Shown here piece by piece: positions 17,082 to 25,650 of a stretch of 64,000 nucleotides of DNA (position 1 is the stretch's first letter; each line of letters opens with the position of its first letter). A model generated the notes under the pieces. That model was not told where the DNA came from. It saw only the letters and a list, made by a program, of their open reading frames with translations, and searched no databases. This DNA is from DASUAO01 sp035763745 (lineage in GTDB: Bacteria > Actinomycetota > Acidimicrobiia > IMCC26256 > PALSA-555). The stretch covers positions 1 to 64,000 of the forward strand of contig DASUAO010000054.1 in NCBI GenBank assembly GCA_035763745.1, given 5' to 3'. The position numbers were made by a program, and so were the translations under genes.

Positions 17082-18193
17082 TGGCCGGCGCGACCCGCGG
17101 GATGGTGCGGCGGTACGCGCAGGACCTCCGCATGGTGCCCTCGTGGCGCGCGCGGGGGTTCCTCGTCGCGCTGTTCGCGCTCTACCTGTGGCTGCCGTTC
17201 CAGCTCGACGACTTCTGGGCGAGCGTCTTGACGCTCGCGGGCATCACGGCCATCGGTGCGCTCGGGCTCAACATGCTCACGGGCTACACCGGGCAGCCGT
17301 CGCTCGGCACGGCCGCGTTCATCGGCCTCGGTGCGTTCACAGCGAGCTACCTCGGGCGGCCGGAGGACTTCGGCGGGCTCGAGTGGCCGTTCCTCGCGTA
17401 CCTCGCGGTCGCGATCGTGCTCGGAGCGGTCGTCGGCTTCGTCGTCGGGGTTCCCGCACTTCGCCTGCGCGGGAACTACCTCATCATCGCGACGCTCGGA
17501 CTCGTCTTCGTCGCGCTCTATGTGTTCAAGAGCTGGGAAGAGGTCACCGGGGGGAACTCCGGTGTGCCGATGCCGCTCGAGGTGAACCTGCTGGGCCTCG
17601 ACTTCGCGAACCTCGACATCTTCGGGGAGACGCTCGGGCGCAACCAGAGTCTCTTCTTCCTCGTGTGGGCGTTCGTCGCGCTCACGGCGCTGTTGTGCAA
17701 GAACGTGGTGCGCACGCGTGCCGGTCGCGCGCTCCAGGCGGTCCGCGACCGCGACGTCGCCGCCGAGGTCGTCGGCGTGAGCCTCTTCCGGACGAAGGTC
17801 GGCGCCTTCGTGCTGTCGAGCGCGATCGCGAGCGCCGCCGGCGTCTTCTACGGCATCTGGATCCAGTACCTGGTCCCGGACGACCAGTCGCTGGGACTGA
17901 ACCTCTCGATCCAGTACCTCGCGATCATCATCGTCGGCGGGATCGGGACCATCTACGGTCCCATCCTGGGTGCGCTCCTCGTCGGGGCGATGCCGGCGCT
18001 CATCGACGAGTTCGCAGGCCAGCTCCCGCTCGTCTCCGAGTCCGCCACGGAGTCGGGCATCTCGAAGCCGGCGTTGAAGGCGTTGCTGTACGCCGTCCTG
18101 ATCATCGTGTTCCTCGTCACCGAGCCCAACGGCCTGGGCGGCATCTGGCGGCGGATCCGCGACTACTTCGCCAGCTGGCCCCTGTCCCGCTGA
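17081..18193 (+). CDS. livM: Liv-type ABC permease LivM
   Basis: Second permease, 370 residues. A basic cytoplasmic N-terminus is followed by about nine membrane segments, including GALGLNMLTGYTGQPSLG (family: GLNLLxGYxGQxSLGH) and the coupling loop VRDRDVAAEVVGV. The C-terminus has GGIGTIYGPILGALLVG. It begins on the last base of the livH stop. About 190 nt without a gene follow before the binding protein gene. Confidence 0.93.
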   Translation: MAGATRGMVRRYAQDLRMVPSWRARGFLVALFALYLWLPFQLDDFWASVLTLAGITAIGALGLNMLTGYTGQPSLGTAAFIGLGAFTASYLGRPEDFGGLEWPFLAYLAVAIVLGAVVGFVVGVPALRLRGNYLIIATLGLVFVALYVFKSWEEVTGGNSGVPMPLEVNLLGLDFANLDIFGETLGRNQSLFFLVWAFVALTALLCKNVVRTRAGRALQAVRDRDVAAEVVGVSLFRTKVGAFVLSSAIASAAGVFYGIWIQYLVPDDQSLGLNLSIQYLAIIIVGGIGTIYGPILGALLVGAMPALIDEFAGQLPLVSESATESGISKPALKALLYAVLIIVFLVTEPNGLGGIWRRIRDYFASWPLSR

Positions 18194-18268
18194 GCCGAGG
18201 CCGGGCGCCCAGGGAGGCGGGTGTGACCAACGGCCCTGGTCGGGCGGGCGGCGTCCGCGACAGGCTTG

Positions 18269-18309
18269 GGCATGCCTGCGGGGCAGACGTTGGCATGCCT
18301 GCGGGGCAG
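18269..18309 (+). repeat. Pair of 18-nt direct repeats upstream of the binding protein gene
   Basis: GGCATGCCTGCGGGGCAG occurs at 18269-18286 and again at 18292-18309, a 23-bp period, or about two helical turns. Each copy holds the palindrome GCATGC. The pair lies 76 nt before the start of the substrate-binding protein. It could be a tandem operator or a recent duplication. Confidence 0.6.
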
Positions 18310-18385
18310 GACGGCGCAACACAGATCGGTCGATCTCGACCCCACGATCCCGAACGAGAGGGATCCCGAACGAAAGGCTTGTGTC

Positions 18386-19648
18386 ATGGCTCGACGAAGC
18401 GTGCGAGGAGCCCTCGTCCTCGCGGTGGTTGCGGCGCTTGCCGTGGTCGGCGTCGTTCCCGCCGGTGCGAGTGTCGCCGCGAAGACCCCACCGGAGACCG
18501 ACGGGTTCGACGGCACGACGATCAAGCTCGGTGTCATCACCCCACTCACGGGTACGGTGAGCATCATCGGGAACCCGCTCACCGCGGGCAACCAGATGTG
18601 GTGGGACTACGTCAACGACGAGTTCGGTGGCGTCGGCGGCAAGTACAAGGTGGAGCTCGTCCAGGAGGACAGCGCGTACCAGCCCCCGCAGGCGATCCAG
18701 GCCTACGACAAGATCAAGGGCGATGTGGTCGCGTTCCAGCAGATCCTCGGGACCCAGGTCACCAAGGCGCTGCTGCCGAAGATGAAGATCGACCAGGTCG
18801 GCGGTGCACCGGCCACGCTCGACGCGACGTGGGTGAAGAACCCCAACCTCTTCCCGATCGCCGCGCCGTACCAGGTCGAGGCGATCAACTCCCTCGACGT
18901 GTACAAGCGGACCGAGGGCAAGGGCAAGAAGGTCTGTGCGCTCGCCCAGGACGACGAGTTCGGTGAGGCGGGCCTCGACGGGTTCGCTACGGCGAAGAAG
19001 GCGCTGAAGCTCAAGACGGGTCCGACGCCGCGGTTCAAGTCGGGCGAGGACCTCACGGCCCAGATCCAAGAGCTCGCCGACGCCAGCTGCGACGCGGTGC
19101 TCGTGGTCGCGACGGCCGTCGACGCCACGGCGATCATGACGAAGTCGGTGTCGCTGAACTTCACGCCGCGAATGATCGCACTCGCGCCGTTCTGGCTCCC
19201 GGTGTTCGCGGGGAACGCCGCGCTCGGCGACTTCCTGACTCAGAACCTGTGGGTCGCGAACGAGGGCGCCGCGGCCTGGGGCGATTCCTCCGTCCCAGGC
19301 ATGGACGAGTTCATCGCCCGCCAGGAGCAGTACGCACCCGACCAGGCGCCGGATCCGTACTTCGTGTTCGGCTACGGCCAGGGCCAGGCGCTCCACCAGA
19401 TCCTCGAGAAGGCCGTGAAGAACGGCGACCTCTCCCACGCAGGGATCCTCAAGGCGTCGACCCAGATCGGCACGCTGGAGATCACCGGGACCGGTGACTA
19501 CTTCTACGGCAAGAAGGCCTCCGCTCGGAAGCCACCCCTCAGCACCGCGACCTACCAGGTCGACCCCGCGACGCCGATCGGGCTCACGCTCGTCGAGCCG
19601 GCCGCGGCGTCGAAGGCCGCGAAGAAGTACAAGATCCCGGCCGGCTGA
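18386..19648 (+). CDS. Liv-type periplasmic substrate-binding protein
   Basis: A 420-residue type I periplasmic-binding protein (Peripla_BP_6), the extracytoplasmic receptor for the importer. The signal peptide MARRSVRGALVLAVVAALA ends near AGASVA, with no lipobox cysteine, so it is probably released or held by other means. The mature domain opens with IKLGVITPLTGTVSIIG and has DDEFGEAGLDGF and a C-terminal YFYG segment. GAAAGG lies about 9 nt before the ATG. Separated from livM by 192 nt with direct repeats, it likely has its own promoter and higher expression than the membrane components. Confidence 0.92.
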   Translation: MARRSVRGALVLAVVAALAVVGVVPAGASVAAKTPPETDGFDGTTIKLGVITPLTGTVSIIGNPLTAGNQMWWDYVNDEFGGVGGKYKVELVQEDSAYQPPQAIQAYDKIKGDVVAFQQILGTQVTKALLPKMKIDQVGGAPATLDATWVKNPNLFPIAAPYQVEAINSLDVYKRTEGKGKKVCALAQDDEFGEAGLDGFATAKKALKLKTGPTPRFKSGEDLTAQIQELADASCDAVLVVATAVDATAIMTKSVSLNFTPRMIALAPFWLPVFAGNAALGDFLTQNLWVANEGAAAWGDSSVPGMDEFIARQEQYAPDQAPDPYFVFGYGQGQALHQILEKAVKNGDLSHAGILKASTQIGTLEITGTGDYFYGKKASARKPPLSTATYQVDPATPIGLTLVEPAAASKAAKKYKIPAG

Positions 19649-19688
19649 GCCGAGACCGCCCGGCGCGTCCGGGCAAGCACGCACGAAC

Positions 19689-19719
19689 CCGAGGGGGACG
19701 GCCATGCCGTCCCCCTCGG
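19689..19719 (+). terminator. Hairpin terminator of the liv cluster
   Basis: A 14-bp perfect stem: 19689-19702 pairs with 19706-19719 around the loop CAT. It has no U-run, as is common in actinobacteria. It separates the liv cluster from the TetR gene. Confidence 0.8.
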
Positions 19720-19764
19720 CGCGTCCGGGCCTCGCGTCCGGACTGGGCGTCCTACCCTGGGCGG

Positions 19765-20397
19765 GTGACGACGGAGGCCGCGGAGACCCCGCGCGAGCGG
19801 GTGTTCGGGGGCGCGTACGAGTGCGTGGAGCGGTTCGGACTCGGGAAGACCACGATCGAGGACGTCGCGCGCGCGTCCGGCGTGAGCCGGGCGACGATCT
19901 ACCGGCTCTTCCCGGGCGGACGCGACCAGCTCCTGCGCGAGACGGTGGGGTGGGAGATGAACCGCTTCTTCGCCCGGCTCGCCGAGGCGGTCGCCGACCT
20001 CCCCGATCTCGCGTCGCGCCTGGAGCTCGCGCTGGTGTTCGCCCGGCAGTCGGTGCTCGACCACGCCGTCCTCCAGAAGGTGCTGGTCACCGAGCCCGAG
20101 GTGCTGCTCCCGTTGATGACGATCGAGCAGCACCGCGTCGTCCGCTACATCACCGCCTATCTCGTCCCGCTCCTGGGCGCCGAGCGAGCCGTCGGCCGAC
20201 TCGATCCGGTCGTCGACCTGAACCAGGCCGCCGACCATCTCAGCCGGATGGTGCTGTCCCTCATCTCGAGCCCGGGTCGCTGGGACCTCTCGGACCCCGA
20301 CTCGGTCCGCCGGCTGGTGCACCAGGAGCTGCTGGGCGGGCTCCTCGTCGCCTCCGACCGAGCCGTCGCCCGGCCTCACGGGGAGGGACGGGTGTAA
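19765..20397 (+). CDS. TetR family transcriptional regulator
   Basis: A 210-residue TetR-type repressor. The N-terminal helix-turn-helix spans about residues 10-55, with TTIEDVARASGVSRATIYRLF, here read as TIEDVARASGVSRATIYR. The C-terminal ligand domain is all-helical and unassigned. TACCCT (19753-19758) ends 6 nt before the GTG, so the message is probably leaderless. It could control the liv cluster upstream or the small gene downstream, but no operator was identified for it. Confidence 0.88.
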   Translation: MTTEAAETPRERVFGGAYECVERFGLGKTTIEDVARASGVSRATIYRLFPGGRDQLLRETVGWEMNRFFARLAEAVADLPDLASRLELALVFARQSVLDHAVLQKVLVTEPEVLLPLMTIEQHRVVRYITAYLVPLLGAERAVGRLDPVVDLNQAADHLSRMVLSLISSPGRWDLSDPDSVRRLVHQELLGGLLVASDRAVARPHGEGRV

Positions 20398-20477
20398 ACC
20401 AGGGGGTGGGCAGCGCCGTCCCAACTGCGGCATGATTCACCCCGGGGTCGCGCAGACCGAACGGAAGGAGCCCTCTC

Positions 20478-20915
20478 ATGGGCATGTTCAAGGACCTCAA
20501 GAAGCTCAAGGACCAGAGCAAGGAGATCGGTGAGGCCACCGGTCGTCCCACGACGATGCGCGGGATGATGAAGAACCTCCCGAACGATCTCCACAACGCG
20601 ACCGAGATGGTCGACGATGCGATGGCGATGCAGGCCGACATGGCCAAGCAGCAGGCGCTGCTCACCACCGGCACCCCGGGGACGGCCACGATCACGGGGC
20701 TCACGGACACGGGCACGCTCGTGAACTTCAACCCCCAGGTCGTCATCGACATGGAGATCGCCGTGGAGGGCCAGGCGGCGTACGCGCACCAGCTCACGAC
20801 ACCGGTGCCCCAGATCCACATCCCGCTCGTCCAGCCGGGCAACACGATCGGCGTTCGGGTCGACCCGGCCGATCCGTCCTCGGTCGCCATCGATTGGGCC
20901 CGCCCCCAGGGCTGA
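20478..20915 (+). CDS. Uncharacterised actinobacterial small protein
   Basis: I do not recognise a characterised family. The 145-residue product has a Lys-rich N-terminus (MFKDLKKLKDQSKEIGEATG), a Met-rich helical middle (about 35-65), then a beta-rich domain. That domain includes GTPGTATITGLTDTG and ends in RVDPADPSSVAIDW, reminiscent of DUF3592-like domains. No membrane segment or signal peptide is visible. A strong ribosome binding site, GGAAGGAG, lies 7 nt before the ATG, so it is likely well expressed. Confidence 0.75.
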   Translation: MGMFKDLKKLKDQSKEIGEATGRPTTMRGMMKNLPNDLHNATEMVDDAMAMQADMAKQQALLTTGTPGTATITGLTDTGTLVNFNPQVVIDMEIAVEGQAAYAHQLTTPVPQIHIPLVQPGNTIGVRVDPADPSSVAIDWARPQG

Positions 20916-21023
20916 GCTCCGCACGCACGGTCGCCGGGGATGGGGCACGGCCGCCCCCGGTGCCGTCGCGTCCGGGGACCGGTTCCGGGACCACATCGAG
21001 TGTGACCTGCGACACGTTGATGA

Positions 21024-21050
21024 TGAGACGATCAATGTCGTATCGTCTCA
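21024..21050 (+). promoter_or_regulatory. TetR-type operator and ribosome binding site region
   Basis: TGAGACGAT (21024-21032) and ATCGTCTCA (21042-21050) form a perfect 9-bp inverted repeat with a 9-bp spacer, ending 4 bp before the TetR start codon. An overlapping TTGAT/ATCAA pair lies at 21018-21035. The operator probably mediates autoregulation of the following regulator and its operon. Confidence 0.75.
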
Positions 21051-21054
21051 GGAG

Positions 21055-21708
21055 ATGACTGCCGTCGCGACCCGTGTCGACGTGATCGCCACGGACGGTG
21101 TGCACGCCCGGGCGATCGCCGCGACCCTGGCCTGCGTGGCCCGCCACGGGATCGCCAAGACCACCATCGACGACATCGCACGCGAGGCAGGCTGCTCCCG
21201 AGCGACGCTCTACCGGTACTTCGAGTCCAAGTCCGACCTGGTCGCGGCCACGATCCGCTCCGAGGCCGAGCGCATCATCGGGCGCATCGAAGCTGCCGCC
21301 GGGGCGTGCGGGTCGCTCGAGGACGCCGTGGTCGCCATCCTCGAATGCGCGGACCACGAGCTCGGTGCCCACCCGGCGCTCACGTTCGTCGCCGATTTCG
21401 AGGCCGAACGCCTCCTTCCCCACCTCACGTTCGGCGGGGGAGACCACTTCCTGCGGCTGGCGGGCGCAGCGCTCGCCCCCGCGATCCGGCCCTTCGTCCC
21501 CGACGACCCCGAGCGTGCCGGCGAGTGGATCGCCCGTGTCGGGCTCGCGCTCTGGATGTCGCCCGCGTCCCGGGCATCGCTCGGCTCCCGGGCGGCGTTG
21601 CGCGCCTACGTGCACGACTTCATCGTGCCCGGACTCCTGCCGGAGCACTCAGACCTCGCTCTCTCGTCCTCATCCGCTCGGTCCTCATCCGGCCCGTCCA
21701 GGGGGTAA
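21055..21708 (+). CDS. TetR family regulator of the adjacent diiron protein
   Basis: A 217-residue TetR regulator. The HTH near residues 20-65 reads KTTIDDIAREAGCSRATLYR, followed by YFESKSDLV. The ligand-binding domain is unassigned. The ATG follows AGGAG and a perfect inverted repeat, which fits autorepression. The diiron protein gene begins 6 nt after the stop, so both are cotranscribed and the regulator most likely senses a substrate or product of that enzyme. Confidence 0.9.
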   Translation: MTAVATRVDVIATDGVHARAIAATLACVARHGIAKTTIDDIAREAGCSRATLYRYFESKSDLVAATIRSEAERIIGRIEAAAGACGSLEDAVVAILECADHELGAHPALTFVADFEAERLLPHLTFGGGDHFLRLAGAALAPAIRPFVPDDPERAGEWIARVGLALWMSPASRASLGSRAALRAYVHDFIVPGLLPEHSDLALSSSSARSSSGPSRG

Positions 21709-21714
21709 CCCGTC

Positions 21715-22836
21715 ATGGCCATCTCCAACGAAGAGCTCCTCGGTCGCGCCGACGTCGACGACGTCGAATCGATCCTGGCGATCTCGAACTCGGACATCGA
21801 CGCGGTCATGCACGCGGTGCCGTCGAGCGGCGACGCCGTCTTCACGTGGGACTACGAGCGGACGCGCGCGTCGCTGGAGAAGCTGTACGAGAAGGCCAAG
21901 AGCTCGCAGTGGAACGCGAACGACCTCCCCTGGGACACCGATGTCGACCAGGAGAAGGTCGTCATGGAGAACCAGGCCGCGAACTCCTACCTCTACGACA
22001 ACGCCGACATGACCGACACACCGTTCGCCAACTGGGGCGAGAAGGAGTGGCTCGAGTTCGGAGTCGAGTCGCAGAACTGGACCTTGTCGCAGTTCATGCA
22101 CGGCGAGCAGGGCGCGCTCATCTGCACCGCGCAGATCGTCGAGACCGTCCCGTGGATCGACGCCAAGTACTACGCCTCCACCCAGGTGATGGACGAGGCC
22201 CGCCACGTCGAGGTGTTCGCGAAGTACCTCGACACGAAGCTCTCCGGTCACTACCCGATCAACGCCCACCTGCGGATGCTGCTCGACGACATCATCGGCG
22301 ACACCCGCTGGGACATGACCTACCTCGGGATGCAGATCATGGTCGAGGGCCTCGCGCTCGCGTCCTTCGGGTTCATGCACCAGATGACGACCGAACCCCT
22401 CCTCAAGCAGATGCTCCGCTACGTGATGAGCGACGAGGCCCGCCACGTCGCGTTCGGCGTGCTGTCATTGCAGGAGTACTACGAGCAGCTGTCGGCGTCG
22501 GAGATCCGGGAGCGCCAGGAGTTCGCGTACGAAGCCGCCGTGCGCATGCGCGACCGGTTCCTCCAGCAGGAGGTCTGGGAGCGGATGGGCGTCGATGTGA
22601 AGTCGGCTGTGAAGGGCGTGCTGGCCGCGCCGGATCGCCCCATCTTCCAGGCGATGCTGTTCTCGAAGATCGTCCCCAACTGCCGCAAGCTCGGTCTGCT
22701 CGACGCCGCTGACGGATGGCTGCGCGAGAAGTTCACCGATCTCGGTGTCATCCAGTTCGAGCACATGACCGACACCGGCGAGGAGTACGGCGAGCTCGAC
22801 GAGGTCGCAAAGGACCGCGCCGTCGCCAACGCCTGA
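21715..22836 (+). CDS. Ferritin-like diiron oxygenase-type protein
   Basis: A 373-residue soluble helical protein with a complete six-ligand diiron site. It has E131 (HGEQ), E161 and H164 (DEARH), E211 (VEGLA), and E241 and H244 (DEARH). This matches the R2/AurF/acyl-desaturase superfamily, in which two irons activate O2. It is longer than storage ferritins, so oxygenase or desaturase activity is more likely than iron storage. The substrate is unknown. It lies 6 nt after its presumed TetR regulator. Its last codons (Asn-Ala-stop) form half of a convergent terminator. Confidence 0.85.
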   Translation: MAISNEELLGRADVDDVESILAISNSDIDAVMHAVPSSGDAVFTWDYERTRASLEKLYEKAKSSQWNANDLPWDTDVDQEKVVMENQAANSYLYDNADMTDTPFANWGEKEWLEFGVESQNWTLSQFMHGEQGALICTAQIVETVPWIDAKYYASTQVMDEARHVEVFAKYLDTKLSGHYPINAHLRMLLDDIIGDTRWDMTYLGMQIMVEGLALASFGFMHQMTTEPLLKQMLRYVMSDEARHVAFGVLSLQEYYEQLSASEIRERQEFAYEAAVRMRDRFLQQEVWERMGVDVKSAVKGVLAAPDRPIFQAMLFSKIVPNCRKLGLLDAADGWLREKFTDLGVIQFEHMTDTGEEYGELDEVAKDRAVANA

Positions 22837-22854
22837 CCGCCCGGGTCAGGCGTT
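22828..22854. terminator. Bidirectional terminator made from two gene ends
   Basis: An 11-bp perfect stem: 22828-22838 pairs with 22844-22854, with a 5-nt loop GCCCG. It contains the stop codons of both convergent genes: TGA at 22834-22836 on plus, and the complement of 22846-22848 on minus. Confidence 0.8.
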
Positions 22855-23913
22855 CTGGAGCCGGCGGGCGCGCTTGTCGGCGTACATCGCGGCGTCGGCC
22901 GTCGCGATCAGCTCTTCGAGGGTGACGGGGTGCGCGGGGTCGAAGAGCGCCGCGCCCATGCTCACCTCGATGGGCGGGTCCTCGCGGTCTCGGCCCTCCC
23001 AGTTGAAGGCGAACCGCAGGCGGTCGAGGAGCTCAGGGACCGAGGGGTGCGGCGTGTCGCTCGCGAGCACGCAGAACTCGTCGCCGCCGACGCGCGCGAT
23101 GACGTCCGTGGTGCGCAACGTGTGGGTGAGCGTCCGTGCAAGCCGCTTGAGGAGCTCGTCTCCCGCGGCGTGACCGAGACGGTCGTTCACCACCTTCAGG
23201 TTGTCGAGGTCGAGGTACACGAGCGCAGTCGGGCGGTCGAAGCGCACCGCGGAGGCGAGGACGTGGGTACCCACGGCGAACAGCCCGTTGCGGTTTGCGA
23301 GGCCGGTGAGCTCGTCGAGGCCAGCGCGCTGTCGGCCCTCGAGCTCCTCTTCCGCGGTCGCGGCCAGGTCGCGGAGGAGTCGTTCGTCCTCGGCGCCCAG
23401 GTAGCGGGGGTGGTGGTCGACGAGGCAGAGCGTGCCGACCCGACGACCGTTCCCGACGAACAGCGGACACGCGGCGAAGAACCGGAACTTCGGGTGCGCG
23501 CTCACGAGCGGATCGTCGGCGTACCGGGGGTCCGACGACAGGTCGTGGACGACGAACAGGTCGCCGTCGGAGAACGTCTTCTCGCAGAACGAGAGCGCGC
23601 GTGGGGCCTGCGTCAGGTCGAGCCCGTGGCGCGACGCGAACCAGGAGCGGTCGCCGTCGAGGAGGGTGACCACGGCGATGTCGGTCGCGAACAGCCGCTG
23701 GGCGATGCGGGCGATGCGCTCGAATCGCTCGGCGTCGCTCGCGTCCAACGCGGCGACCGGTGCGCCGACCGGTGCGCCGACCTGGTCGCCAGCCGGGTCG
23801 CCGACCGGCGGTGCGGACCCCGGGGAGGGCGCCCCGACGGCGGGAACCGGTTCGGGCGCGCCCGAGCCCGCGACGTTCTCCGGGCTCTCGGAGCCCTCGG
23901 CCACCCACTCCAC
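22846..23913 (-). CDS. GAF-GGDEF diguanylate cyclase
   Basis: Likely makes cyclic di-GMP. From the chosen GTG the protein has 355 residues. A Pro/Gly/Ala-rich linker with short direct repeats (VGAPVGAPVAAL) comes first, then a GAF domain (about residues 70-215) with FCEKTF and GTLCLVDHHPR. The GGDEF domain carries an intact RVGGDEF active site and LDLDNLKVVNDRLGHAAGD. No membrane segment is seen. TACCTT (complement of 23921-23926) lies 7 nt before this GTG, so I prefer it over a GTG 36 nt upstream. No inhibitory RxxD is evident just before GGDEF. Confidence 0.88.
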   Translation of the reverse strand: MEWVAEGSESPENVAGSGAPEPVPAVGAPSPGSAPPVGDPAGDQVGAPVGAPVAALDASDAERFERIARIAQRLFATDIAVVTLLDGDRSWFASRHGLDLTQAPRALSFCEKTFSDGDLFVVHDLSSDPRYADDPLVSAHPKFRFFAACPLFVGNGRRVGTLCLVDHHPRYLGAEDERLLRDLAATAEEELEGRQRAGLDELTGLANRNGLFAVGTHVLASAVRFDRPTALVYLDLDNLKVVNDRLGHAAGDELLKRLARTLTHTLRTTDVIARVGGDEFCVLASDTPHPSVPELLDRLRFAFNWEGRDREDPPIEVSMGAALFDPAHPVTLEELIATADAAMYADKRARRLQNA

Positions 23914-23978
23914 ACCTGCGAAGGTAGCCCCACTGGCCAATCCAGGCACAATGTCCCGGGCAGTAGCCTCAGAGCCTG

Positions 23979-25640
23979 ATGGCTTCCCCGGTGCGGATCG
24001 TGTTCCTCGGGGGTCTGGGCGAGATCGGGCGGAACTGCTTCTGCCTCGAGGTCGACGGCCGGATCGTGGTCGTCGACTGCGGGCTGATGTTCCCCGACGC
24101 CGACATGCCCGGGGTGGACCTCGTCCTGCCCGACTTCACCTACCTCCGGGACCATGCCGACCAGGTCGACGGGATCGTGCTCACGCACGGCCACGAGGAC
24201 CACGTGGGAGGCCTCGCCTACCTCCTCCGGGACGTCCCGGCGCCGATCTACGGCTCGTCGCTGTCGCTCGGGTTCGCCCGGAAGCGCCTCGACGAGGCCC
24301 GGCTCATGGGTTCGACAGAGCTCATCCCGGTCGAGGGCGGCGAGACCCGCCGCATCGGACGGATCGACGCCGAGTTCATCCCGGTCACCCACTCCGTGCC
24401 GCACGCGTTCGCGGTCGCGTACTCGACGCCGGTGGGCACGATCCTGCACACCGGCGACTTCAAGATCGACCTCACGCCGGTCGACGGACGCCGCACCGAC
24501 CTGGCCCGCCTCGGCGAGCTGGGGCGGGCCGGGGTCAGGCTGCTGCTCTCGGACTCCACCAACGCCGAGCGGCCCGGCCACACGGAGTCGGAGTCGCTCG
24601 TAGGACCCTCGATCCGCGGGATCCTGCGTGACCATCCCGACCGCCGCTTCGTCGTGGCGTCGTTCGCGTCGCACCTCCATCGCGTGCAGCAGGTAGCCGA
24701 GGAGGCGGTCGCCGCCGGCCGTCGCGTCGCGTTCCTGGGGCGATCCATGGTCCACAACACGGCGCTCGCTCGAGAGATGGGGCTGCTGGACCTCCCTGTC
24801 GACCGCGTGATCGACATCGAGGACGCGGCGCGCTACGAGCCCGGCGAGGTGTGCGTCATCTGCACCGGCTCGCAGGGCGAGCCGATGAGTGCGCTGTCAC
24901 TCATGGCCGCGCGCGAGCACAAGCACGTGAAGATCAGCGCCGACGACGTCGTCGTGATCTCCGCGCACGCGATCCCCGGCAACGAGTCGAGCGTGGGGCG
25001 CGTCATCGACTCGCTGCACCGCGCGGGCGCGGAGGTGCTCCACGGTGGGGATGCCTCGGTGCACGTGTCGGGCCACGCATCGCAGGAAGAGCTGAAGTAC
25101 ATGCTCGACATCGTGCAGCCCGAGTGGTTCGTCCCGGTGCACGGCGAGTACCGGCACATGGTCCACCACATGCGGCTCGCGCTCCAGATGGGCGTGCCCG
25201 ACGACCGGATCTTCGTCTGTGAGGACGGCGACGCCGTGACGCTCGACGAGAACGGGGCCGATGTCGAACGCCGGGCGGTGCCCGCCGGATACCAGTACGT
25301 CGACGGCAACAGCAGCGACGTGGGCCACGAGGTCCTGCGCGACCGACGGACGCTGGCCGAGGAGGGCTTCGTCGTCGTGATCGTGACCGTCGATGCCACC
25401 ACCGGTGAGGTGGTCACGGGACCCGAGATCGTCACCCGCGGCTGGATCCACGCCGACGAGGCCGAGGGGCTGCTCGACGACGCGCGCGCCGCGGTCACGG
25501 CGTCGCTGGCCGAGGCGGCCGCCGAGGGGGCGACCGACTTCGAGACGCTGCGCCGACATACCCGGCGCGCGGTGGGGCGACTGATCAACCAGCGCACGCG
25601 GAGGCGACCGGCGATCATCCCGGTCGTGATGGAAGTCTGA
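23979..25640 (+). CDS. rnj: Ribonuclease J
   Basis: RNase J is a metallo-beta-lactamase/beta-CASP ribonuclease with 5'-exo and endo activity, central to mRNA decay and rRNA maturation. The 553-residue protein has GGLGEIGRN near the start, the zinc motif THGHEDHVGG near residue 70, DSTNAERPGHTESE, and the beta-CASP segments ASFASHLHR and SGHASQEELK. The C-terminal RNase J domain is intact. TAGCCT (23964-23969) lies 9 nt before the ATG. It is followed after 10 nt by an SDR gene and then ftsK, close to the usual actinobacterial order. Confidence 0.95.
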   Translation: MASPVRIVFLGGLGEIGRNCFCLEVDGRIVVVDCGLMFPDADMPGVDLVLPDFTYLRDHADQVDGIVLTHGHEDHVGGLAYLLRDVPAPIYGSSLSLGFARKRLDEARLMGSTELIPVEGGETRRIGRIDAEFIPVTHSVPHAFAVAYSTPVGTILHTGDFKIDLTPVDGRRTDLARLGELGRAGVRLLLSDSTNAERPGHTESESLVGPSIRGILRDHPDRRFVVASFASHLHRVQQVAEEAVAAGRRVAFLGRSMVHNTALAREMGLLDLPVDRVIDIEDAARYEPGEVCVICTGSQGEPMSALSLMAAREHKHVKISADDVVVISAHAIPGNESSVGRVIDSLHRAGAEVLHGGDASVHVSGHASQEELKYMLDIVQPEWFVPVHGEYRHMVHHMRLALQMGVPDDRIFVCEDGDAVTLDENGADVERRAVPAGYQYVDGNSSDVGHEVLRDRRTLAEEGFVVVIVTVDATTGEVVTGPEIVTRGWIHADEAEGLLDDARAAVTASLAEAAAEGATDFETLRRHTRRAVGRLINQRTRRRPAIIPVVMEV

Positions 25641-25650
25641 GGAGCGGGCG

